A DNA stretch of 6,852 nucleotides from assembly GCA_945918315.1 (NCBI GenBank), contig CAMEIK010000062.1, positions 1-6,852 on the forward strand, given 5' to 3'. How positions within the stretch are numbered: the first letter of the stretch is position 1; each line of letters starts with the position of its first letter. Of the stretch, positions 1-5,413 are shown piece by piece. This stretch comes from an uncultured Clostridia bacterium. GTDB taxonomy: Bacteria > Bacillota > Clostridia > Oscillospirales > Oscillospiraceae. The notes under the pieces were generated by a model, which saw only the letters and a list, made by a program, of their open reading frames with translations, searched no databases and was not told the DNA's origin. Position numbers and translations under genes: made by a program.

Positions 1-11
1 AGGGATTCCTT

Positions 12-44
12 AATTGTCCATTGTCAATTGTCAATTGTCAATTA
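12..44. repeat. Tandem heptamer repeat (AATTGTC)n
   Basis: There are four consecutive 7-base units: AATTGTC (12-18), CATTGTC (19-25), AATTGTC (26-32) and AATTGTC (33-39), followed by a partial AATTA. Only the second unit differs, by one base. Read on the minus strand the units give repeated TTGACAA, so each contains a perfect TTGACA hexamer, but I see no matching -10 element at a convincing distance. Four units with no longer spacers rule out a CRISPR array. Confidence 0.8.
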
Positions 45-127
45 AAATCCAATTTATCGAACCATAGAACGATACCGAGCGGGTCAGGGCAGAAGCGACC
101 ACAGATCAGGTACGTCACGACTTGGCC

Positions 128-142
128 GCCCGCCCTGCGGGC
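128..142. repeat. GC-rich inverted repeat
   Basis: Perfect 6-base arms GCCCGC (128-133) and GCGGGC (137-142) are separated by CCT. The hairpin has no T-run on either strand, so it is not an intrinsic terminator. It shares two bases with the AT-rich inverted repeat that follows, and the pair may be one structural block of a repeat element. Confidence 0.55.
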
Positions 143-156
143 AAATTCCAATTTGC
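141..156. repeat. AT-rich inverted repeat
   Basis: Perfect 7-base arms GCAAATT (141-147) and AATTTGC (150-156) surround a two-base centre. It adjoins and slightly overlaps the GC-rich inverted repeat on its left. It could be a protein-binding palindrome or part of a dispersed repeat; nothing in the sequence decides between them. Confidence 0.5.
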
Positions 157-180
157 TGCCTTAAGTTGATATGCACATTC

Positions 181-221
181 AAAAAAAGCCCGGATATTCC
201 GTACAAGCGGAACATCCGGGC
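181..221 (-). terminator. Strong Rho-independent terminator of the five-gene unit
   Basis: On the minus strand a 14-base stem (arms at 221-208 and 201-188) with a single G-T type mismatch encloses a 6-base loop. It is followed directly by seven T residues (187-181). The stem base is GCCCGG/CCGGGC. It starts 26 bases after the stop codon of the ATPase gene, so it should end transcription from that gene and anything cotranscribed upstream. The A-run does not flank the stem on both sides, so a bidirectional role is unlikely. Confidence 0.95.
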
Positions 222-247
222 AAATATTGTTGTGAAATGACGGAACC

Positions 248-2374
248 TTAACTGTCCATGATACAAAGCGCCTCCTGGGCCCGGCAGGAAAAGACGATGA
301 CCTGCCGGTCGTTTGCCAGGGCTTTCAGCAGTTCCATGGCGGCCCGGAGCCGTTCCTCGTCGAAGCGGATGAGGGCGTCGTCCAGCACCACCGGGGCCCC
401 GGGGGTCAGAGCCTCCGCCACCGCCAGCCGCAGGGCAAGATAGAGCTGGTCCACCGTGCCGTCGCTGCGCCAGGAAACGGGCCGGAGGGTATCTTCCCGC
501 TCCGCCTCGGTCCCCAGGGAAAAGTCCTCTCCCAATGTGAGCCGGGAGTACCGCCCCTGGGTCAGCGTTTGCAGGTATTCCTGGGCCCGGCGGGTAATCT
601 GGGGCGCAAACCGGCGCTGCAGCTCGGCGGCGGCTTCCGCCAGGGTCTCCTGGGCCAGGGTCAGGGCCTGCCAGTATTCCTCCAGCTTTCCGATCCGTGA
701 CTTGACGGCTCCGATCTCCCGTTCCAGGGCTCCCCGGTCCCCCAGGGCCTCCATCCTGCCCTCCAGCTGTCCCAGCCGGCTTTGCAGCCGCTTCTCCTCC
801 GCCTGGGCATCCAGCAGCAGGGCCTGCGTTTCCTCCGGGGTGTATTCCAGCGTGTCCGGCGAAGCGGGCCGGACCGCCTGGGAGGCCATGGACCGCAGGG
901 TTTTCCAGTGCTTTTCCAGGCGAAGGGTCTCCCGGCGGGCGGTATCGAAGCTGTCCCAGCAGGCGGCTGCCTGATTCCAGCTTTCCAGAGCCTTTTCCGG
1001 TGTCTGTGCGCCGCATAAAGCCTCCCGCTGCCGGTTCAGATTCTCCAGCCGCAGGTCCAGCTCCGCCCGGCTTGCCCGGTACCGGGCCAAAGCGGCGGCG
1101 GCATCCCGGGTATCTTCCCGGTAGTCTTCCGCCAATGGAAGCCACTGCCCCGGATCGGCGGTGGGGTACCGGCCGGCGATGGCCGCCCGCTCCTTTGCCC
1201 GGCGGCGCTTTTGGGACAGGGCAAACAGGAGCAGCCCCAGCCCCGGCACCCCGGCGGAAATTCCGAAAAGGGTTTTCCCAAGGGCCAGCAGCACCCCGCC
1301 GGTAAGGATGGCGGCCATGGCTGCCAATAGAAACACCAGCCATGTGGGCTTTGCGAGACGTGCATACCGGTCCGCATCCTCCCGGGCCTTTGCTTCCGCC
1401 CCGTCTGGGTTCAGCTCCCGGAAGGGAGGGGGTGCTTCGGCGGGGGCCGGCGGGGGCGGAAGCAGGGATTCCTCCAGCTGGGCCGCGCTCCAGCTTTCCG
1501 CGAACTGCTTTGTCTTCAGCAGCATTTGCCGGGTTTCCTCCCGGGAGGGCAGGCTGGCGCAGGCACGTTCCAGCACTTCCGTCCGCTTCACCGCCCGGTC
1601 AAATTCCTCCCGGGCCTCCGCCACCTTGGCAGCGTCCGCCTCCGCCCCGGCATAGCGCAGGGCCTGGGCGTGATTGCTCAGGGAATTCTGCCAGGCCGAC
1701 ACCTCGCCCTGACGGACACGAAGCTTCTTTGCCTGCTCTTCCAGAGCCGTCAGCTCATCCAGCTTCCGCAGAAGGGCTTCCAGCTGCTGCCGGGCCTGGG
1801 GCAGGAGGCCGGAGCGGTTGTAGCGGCAGCGGTTTTTCAGCTCCCGCAGGGCGCTGCCCAGGGTATCTCCGTCCCCGCTTTCGTCCCCGGTGGTGACCAG
1901 CGCGTTGAGCCGCCGCCGCAGGGCTTCATCCTGGGTCACGGGCAGATCCGAAAACCGGATAAACCCCGCCCGGGCAAAGACGCTTCGCTCCACCCCCAGC
2001 AGACGCTGGCCGCAGTTCATTCCATCCAGCTCCGGCACCGCCAGCCCCGAAGCCGTCTCATAGGCCCGGAACTGGCCCAGAGGGATCCGCCCCTTGGTGG
2101 AGCGTTCGATGGTAATGTCCCGGCCGTTCCAGTTCAGGTCAATGCGCCCCGCCATAGGCGCGCCGGACCAGGGGGCGTACCGTTCCTTATCGGCAAGGCT
2201 CCCCTTGGTGGATTTGGCCCGGGTGTCCAGGCCGTAGAGCATGGCAATGAGGAAAGAGCACCAGGTGCTTTTTCCCCACTCGTTGGGCTTGTGCAGCACG
2301 TTGAGCCCCGGTTCCAGGGTCAGTGTCTCGTGCTCCAGCTTGCCGAAGGTGGCTGTCATGGAATAGATTCTCAC
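248..2374 (-). CDS. YhaN/SbcC-like AAA family ATPase with central membrane hairpin
   Basis: This is a 708-residue P-loop ATPase of the Rad50/SbcC/YhaN type, predicted to work with the metallophosphoesterase encoded just upstream, probably in nucleic-acid processing. The Walker A region is KPNEWGKST (residues 29-37), Walker B is VVLDDALIRFD (662-672), and a signature-like segment RSDGT followed by DQLYLALRLA lies at about 636-651. Charged helical, coiled-coil-like stretches occupy roughly 195-275 and 425-600. In place of the CxxC zinc hook of true SbcC there is a proline-rich linker (304-318) and two hydrophobic segments (about 344-366 and 372-387), as in membrane-associated YhaN relatives; the length is also far below SbcC. 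The start is GTG at 2374, overlapping the preceding stop in a GTGA arrangement, with GGAGG ten bases upstream. Several normally conserved positions look altered: Lys29 where Gly/Ala is usual, Phe141 where a Q-loop Gln is expected, and Arg698 near the usual switch histidine. The fold call is firm; substrate and activity are inferred. Confidence 0.88.
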   Translation of the reverse strand: MRIYSMTATFGKLEHETLTLEPGLNVLHKPNEWGKSTWCSFLIAMLYGLDTRAKSTKGSLADKERYAPWSGAPMAGRIDLNWNGRDITIERSTKGRIPLGQFRAYETASGLAVPELDGMNCGQRLLGVERSVFARAGFIRFSDLPVTQDEALRRRLNALVTTGDESGDGDTLGSALRELKNRCRYNRSGLLPQARQQLEALLRKLDELTALEEQAKKLRVRQGEVSAWQNSLSNHAQALRYAGAEADAAKVAEAREEFDRAVKRTEVLERACASLPSREETRQMLLKTKQFAESWSAAQLEESLLPPPPAPAEAPPPFRELNPDGAEAKAREDADRYARLAKPTWLVFLLAAMAAILTGGVLLALGKTLFGISAGVPGLGLLLFALSQKRRRAKERAAIAGRYPTADPGQWLPLAEDYREDTRDAAAALARYRASRAELDLRLENLNRQREALCGAQTPEKALESWNQAAACWDSFDTARRETLRLEKHWKTLRSMASQAVRPASPDTLEYTPEETQALLLDAQAEEKRLQSRLGQLEGRMEALGDRGALEREIGAVKSRIGKLEEYWQALTLAQETLAEAAAELQRRFAPQITRRAQEYLQTLTQGRYSRLTLGEDFSLGTEAEREDTLRPVSWRSDGTVDQLYLALRLAVAEALTPGAPVVLDDALIRFDEERLRAAMELLKALANDRQVIVFSCRAQEALCIMDS

Positions 2375-3435
2375 GGAAGCCGCACCTCCCTGCCTTCCAG
2401 AATGTCCAGGGAGATTTCTGCCGCCAGCCGGGCGGCGGCAGCGCAGTCCGGCTCCTTGGTCAGCTCCAGAAGCTTTCCGAAATAGACCCCCCGGAGGGTA
2501 TCTTCGCCTCCAAGGGCACCCAGGTCCACCGGGGGCCGGGTCCTGTCAAGAAGTTCCAGATGGGTGTATCGGGAAAAGCGTTTTGCCAGGGCGGGCAAAT
2601 CCACATGTCCACGGCCCGTCAGGGTGACCCGGTAGAAGTTTCCTTCTCCGGCGGGGGGAAGCAGCTCTTCAATTGCCCCGGCGGGATCAAGACCAATGTC
2701 TGTCTCCAGGGCGTAAAAGCAGGGCAGGCCCAGCTTCACCGGCCGCAGGGCCGTGTCCTGTCCCAGTGTCACCACCAGCACACCCTTTTCCCCCGTCTCG
2801 TCCCAGCCCCGCCCCATGGGACAGCCGGGCCAGGCACACAGGGTCTTCCCTGCCTGAAAGCCATCCGCCCGGTGAATATGGCCCAGGGCCAGATAGTTTA
2901 GACCCGACTGCTTTACCTGGGCGGCGGTTACCGGGCAGTAGGGGGAGGCGGAAGCTCCGGCATCCCCGTGGAGAACGGCAACCTGATACTTTGGGCCCTC
3001 CCCGGCGTGGAAATCTTCCAGCAGCGGCGGGCAGTCCATGCTCCGGTAGCCCGCGCCCCAGACCCGCAGGTCCAGCTCCGGCACATCCACGGATTCCAGA
3101 CCACCGGTAAAAATATGCACGTTCTCCGGCCAGGCTTCCGCCGTCCAGGGGCTTTTTTCGCCCACATAGTCGTGGTTGCCCGGAGATATGAACACCGGAA
3201 CCCCGGCGTATTTCAGGGCCTCCCGGACCTCGGTCAAACTCTCCTGGGTATAGGGGCCGTCAAACAGGTCTCCGGAAAGGAGCATGACCTCACACCCCTC
3301 CCGACGGCATACCTGGGCCACTTCGCCGGGGATCCGCCGGCCGCACCGGCGCAGATATGCCCCGTCCTCCGGCGAAAAGGAGGCAAAGGGGGAATCCAGG
3401 TGCCAGTCGGCGCTGTGCAGCAGTTTCAGTCCCAC
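2371..3435 (-). CDS. SbcD/YhaO-like metallophosphoesterase (predicted nuclease)
   Basis: This 354-residue calcineurin-like phosphoesterase is of the SbcD/Mre11/YhaO type. All the metal-site motifs are visible in order: DWH (10-12), GDLFD (55-59), GNHD (86-89), the His of VLHGD (156) and GHIH (185-188). The N-terminal half is the two-metal catalytic domain. The C-terminal part (about 200-354) is less conserved and probably forms the cap that contacts the ATPase. Enzymes of this class cut DNA ends or hairpins with Mn-type metals when paired with a Rad50/SbcC partner; here the partner is encoded next, sharing four bases. I chose GTG at 3435 because it gives the usual MxLKLLHSADWHLD beginning and has GGAGAGGG seven bases upstream. 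An ATG at 3462 would add nine residues not expected in the family. The start overlaps the ymdB stop by ten bases. The exact substrate is not shown by the sequence. Confidence 0.9.
   Translation of the reverse strand: MGLKLLHSADWHLDSPFASFSPEDGAYLRRCGRRIPGEVAQVCRREGCEVMLLSGDLFDGPYTQESLTEVREALKYAGVPVFISPGNHDYVGEKSPWTAEAWPENVHIFTGGLESVDVPELDLRVWGAGYRSMDCPPLLEDFHAGEGPKYQVAVLHGDAGASASPYCPVTAAQVKQSGLNYLALGHIHRADGFQAGKTLCAWPGCPMGRGWDETGEKGVLVVTLGQDTALRPVKLGLPCFYALETDIGLDPAGAIEELLPPAGEGNFYRVTLTGRGHVDLPALAKRFSRYTHLELLDRTRPPVDLGALGGEDTLRGVYFGKLLELTKEPDCAAAARLAAEISLDILEGREVRLP
2385..2389 (-). promoter_or_regulatory. Ribosome binding site of the ATPase gene
   Basis: GGAGG on the minus strand, inside the end of the metallophosphoesterase gene, lies ten bases before the GTG start at 2374. 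It supports GTG over the internal ATG six codons into the frame, and indicates translational coupling through the 4-base stop/start overlap. Confidence 0.7.
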
Positions 3436-4202
3436 GAAACCACCCTCTCCGCCTTCAGGCATTTGCCGGTGGCGGCGTCAATGGTGAACAGCGCCCCCTC
3501 CAGCTTGGTGTCTCCCTCCGCCCAGCGGTACCGCTCCGGCAGGTCCCCCCGGAACCGGGCAATGGACAGCTCCGGGCGGATGCCCAGCACCGATTCTCTG
3601 GGGCCGGTCATGCCCAGGTCCGTGATGTAGCCCGTCCCCCGGGGCAGCACCCGGATGTCCGCCGTGGGCACATGGGTGTGGGTGCCCCAGACGGCGGAAA
3701 CCCTGCCGTCCAGCATATAGCCCATGGCCAGCTTCTCCGAGGTGGCCTCCGCGTGAAGCTCCACCAGAATCAGCCTGGTGTCCAGCTTCTTAAGAATTTT
3801 TTCCACCAGCAGAAAGGGGTTATCCGGGCTGTAATCCATATTGCACCGGCCGATGAGATCAATGACGCCGATGGGACCGAACCGGGTCTCGTATACCGCC
3901 CAGCCCTGACCGGGGGTCTGGGGGGCGTAGTTCGCCGGGCGGAGGATCCGGTCGGTTTCGTCAAGATAGGGCACGATCTCCCGCTTGCTGAAGCTGTGGT
4001 TGCCCAGGGTGATCACATCCGCCCCGGCATCCAGAATGTCCTCCGCCTGCCGGGGGGTGATGCCCACCACACTGGCGTTCTCTCCGTTTACTACGGTAAA
4101 ATCCGCCCCTGTCTGTCGGATCAGCCTGCGCAGGCTTTTCCGGATTCTGTCCATGCCGGGATTTCCCACCACGTCGCCCACTGCCAATACCCGAAGCTCC
4201 AT
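3426..4202 (-). CDS. ymdB: YmdB-type metallophosphoesterase (TIGR00282 family)
   Basis: A 258-residue cytoplasmic phosphoesterase, close to the roughly 260 residues usual for the family. Recognisable blocks are GDVVG (9-13), NGEN (39-42), GNHSF (67-71), LRPANY (87-92), HAEATSEK (150-157), GTHTHV (173-178) and YITDLGMTGP (192-201), which supply the Asp, Glu, Asn and His ligands of the two-metal centre. The Bacillus subtilis member hydrolyses 2',3'-cyclic nucleotides and affects RNA decay, biofilm formation and motility choice; this activity is inferred here by homology. The start is ATG at 4202 with a perfect AGGAGG seven bases upstream. In many Firmicutes ymdB lies beside rny; here it heads a coupled set with an SbcD-like and a YhaN-like gene. 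The 96-base spacer in front, with a large inverted repeat, makes it the first gene of a possible sub-operon. Confidence 0.93.
   Translation of the reverse strand: MELRVLAVGDVVGNPGMDRIRKSLRRLIRQTGADFTVVNGENASVVGITPRQAEDILDAGADVITLGNHSFSKREIVPYLDETDRILRPANYAPQTPGQGWAVYETRFGPIGVIDLIGRCNMDYSPDNPFLLVEKILKKLDTRLILVELHAEATSEKLAMGYMLDGRVSAVWGTHTHVPTADIRVLPRGTGYITDLGMTGPRESVLGIRPELSIARFRGDLPERYRWAEGDTKLEGALFTIDAATGKCLKAERVVSWD
3443..3450 (-). promoter_or_regulatory. Ribosome binding site deciding the GTG start of the metallophosphoesterase
   Basis: GGAGAGGG on the minus strand sits within the last codons of the ymdB-type gene, seven bases before GTG at 3435. It favours this GTG over the in-frame ATG at 3462 and fits coupled translation of the overlapping genes. 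Confidence 0.65.
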
Positions 4203-4209
4203 ACTACCG

Positions 4210-4215
4210 CCTCCT
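4210..4215 (-). promoter_or_regulatory. Consensus ribosome binding site of ymdB
   Basis: A perfect AGGAGG on the minus strand lies seven bases before the ATG at 4202. It is outside, and 16 bases downstream of, the large inverted repeat of the spacer, so the hairpin alone would not bury it. Confidence 0.85.
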
Positions 4216-4231
4216 GTGATTTCCTGCCTGC

Positions 4232-4294
4232 GGGAACTCTGAAAAAACGTCTGCGGCTGGATGACAGGTCTTGCCGCTTTTATCAGAGTTTCCC
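4232..4294 (-). repeat. Large imperfect inverted repeat in the ymdB 5' spacer
   Basis: On the given strand the left arm 4232-4247 (GGGAACTCTGAAAAAA) pairs with the right arm 4278-4294 (ending TCAGAGTTTCCC), needing one extra base in the right arm and one mismatch near TATC. Inside it, GCGGC (4253-4257) pairs with GCCGC (4273-4277) around a 15-base loop. The whole structure fills most of the 96 bases between the DHHW-type gene and ymdB. In the minus-strand RNA the U-run lies inside the outer stem rather than after it, so it is not a standard terminator. It might be an attenuator, RNA processing site, leader structure or small repeat insertion. No known riboswitch class was recognised. Confidence 0.65.
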
Positions 4295-4298
4295 TGCC

Positions 4299-5399
4299 TT
4301 ACCAGCGCAGCAGGGTGCTGTTGTTAAGAACCAAAGTGCTGTACAGAAACAGCACATCCGCCCCGGAAACATCCACAAAGTCTTGCAGCATACTTCCGGG
4401 CATATAGCGAAGATCCACCAGAATCACCCGGCCGTAGCCCTCCGCCAGCAGCGGCGCCAGACTGCTGCCGAAGGAGTCCCGGAATATCACCAGGGTTTTC
4501 TCCTCCGGTCCTGCCGGGTTGGTGATTTCCAGCAGGCTCACCGCACCGGACAGGTATACATCGTAAAGGTCCCGGCTGTCCAGCTTGGTCAGGTCATAGA
4601 CCGTTCCGGTTTTTCCGGTTTCATAGTTTGTCACCGTGCAGGCTTCCAGCACGGGGCTTGTCATCATCACCAGGGTATCGGCCTTCAGGGGAAGGGCCGC
4701 CTGGCCCCGGTACACCCCGTAAAAGGGGGTTTCCAGGGCCACCGGGGTATAGCGTTCCCCGGCGGGCACTGCCAAGCCCAGAGCCTGGGCCAGCTTTTCC
4801 GCCGCGGGAAGCAGCGCCTCCTGCCGCCAGTGGGTGTCGGTTTTGTAGTAGCTGTCCGCCGTCAGGCAGTCCGTCAGGTCCACATACTCCGCCCAGTCCT
4901 GGTCTTTCATTTTCGCGAAAAGGGCGTCGTAATCCATGGCGGGATAGCCGCCGGGAAAAGCCAGGTAGTAGCCCTTGTCCGGCACCACCGCGAAAACCGC
5001 TTTTCCGCCCTTTCCCGCGAAATAGGTTTCATACACGGTGCGGAACAGCTTCACGGCCCGGTCCCCCGCGCTTTCCTGATAGGGATATTCCAGCTTGGCG
5101 GCGTGGCCCTGGGACAGGTAGATGCCGTTGTTGTCCCCCTGCCGGAAAAGACCGTAGCTTGCTGCCGCTTTCAACGTCCGAAAGCCCTCCCGGAAGGGAA
5201 ACTGGTCCTGGGCGGCGGTCTCGAACCTTGCCATAAAGCTGCCGTCCAGCAGGCTCCCCAGGGTCAGCGCCGGCTTCTGGGTCAGGGCCCGCCGCTCCGC
5301 CGTGGATTCTGCCTGGGCCGGGTACACCCAGGCCGCCACCGCCAGGCACAGCCACACCGCCGCTGCCAGGAAAACGCCATAGTGTTGTATTTTTTTCAT
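4299..5399 (-). CDS. DHHW/AlgJ/AlgX-like SGNH-type protein, O-acetylation partner
   Basis: This 366-residue protein is predicted to be held in the membrane or secreted by its N-terminal hydrophobic segment (about 9-28, ending near AQA). It therefore acts outside the cytoplasm. The family hallmarks are the ERRALTQKP segment after the membrane anchor (35-43), the DQFPFR block (65-70), the DTHW motif (188-191) and the FRDSFGSSL block (306-314). By motif, Asp188, His190 and Ser309 match the Asp-His-Ser triad of AlgX/AlgJ-type acetyltransferases. Members take acetyl groups delivered by an MBOAT protein and esterify a surface or exported glycan; the target here is unknown. Its MBOAT partner is encoded 12 bases upstream. 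I use ATG at 5399 because AAAAGGTG lies six bases before it and the result starts MKKIQHYG. A GTG at 5408 would add three residues but is itself part of that binding site. Confidence 0.87.
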   Translation of the reverse strand: MKKIQHYGVFLAAAVWLCLAVAAWVYPAQAESTAERRALTQKPALTLGSLLDGSFMARFETAAQDQFPFREGFRTLKAAASYGLFRQGDNNGIYLSQGHAAKLEYPYQESAGDRAVKLFRTVYETYFAGKGGKAVFAVVPDKGYYLAFPGGYPAMDYDALFAKMKDQDWAEYVDLTDCLTADSYYKTDTHWRQEALLPAAEKLAQALGLAVPAGERYTPVALETPFYGVYRGQAALPLKADTLVMMTSPVLEACTVTNYETGKTGTVYDLTKLDSRDLYDVYLSGAVSLLEITNPAGPEEKTLVIFRDSFGSSLAPLLAEGYGRVILVDLRYMPGSMLQDFVDVSGADVLFLYSTLVLNNSTLLRW

Positions 5400-5405
5400 A
5401 GTCTG

Positions 5406-5413
5406 CACCTTTT
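5406..5413 (-). promoter_or_regulatory. Ribosome binding site of the DHHW-type gene
   Basis: AAAAGGTG on the minus strand is placed six bases before the ATG at 5399. It overlaps the stop codon of the MBOAT gene (5414-5412), so termination of the first gene should aid initiation of the second. It decides against the upstream in-frame GTG (5408-5406), which lies within the site. Confidence 0.65.

Larger units (their letters stand above)
1..180. other. Non-coding flank, possible dispersed repeat fragment
   Basis: This stretch lies past the terminator of the minus-strand unit. I find no credible gene, tRNA or rRNA in it. It is visibly more AT-rich than the coding DNA beside it, especially in the first 60 bases. 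It contains tandem AATTGTC heptamers (12-39), a GCCCGC/GCGGGC inverted repeat (128-142) and a GCAAATT/AATTTGC inverted repeat (141-156). The mix of short tandem units and adjoining palindromes resembles the intergenic repeats scattered through many clostridial genomes. That reading is an inference, since only one copy is visible and the element may run past the left edge. Confidence 0.4.

Noticed and set aside
12..44. CRISPR-like array
   Set aside because: The units are seven bases with no spacers between them.
1..180. tRNA or other standard RNA gene in the left flank
   Set aside because: No cloverleaf, anticodon arm or TTCGA-type T-loop in the proper setting was found.
391..402. Perfect 12-base GC palindrome CCGGGGCCCCGG
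   Set aside because: It lies inside the ATPase coding sequence at the Walker B lead-in and is explained by Pro, Gly and Ala codons in high-GC DNA.
456..2485. Several plus-strand open frames opposite the ATPase gene
   Set aside because: The products are Ser/Arg/Pro/Gly-rich and low in complexity, typical of antisense shadows. The minus-strand gene has clear motifs and a good start throughout.
248..3435. Classical sbcD-sbcC pair
   Set aside because: The ATPase is much shorter than SbcC, has no CxxC zinc hook and has a membrane hairpin instead, so a YhaO/YhaN-like pair is the better description.
4232..4294. Intrinsic terminator after the DHHW-type gene
   Set aside because: The T-run is within the stem rather than following it, and the inner GC stem is only five pairs with a 15-base loop and five bases before the T-run. 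A weak attenuator is not excluded.
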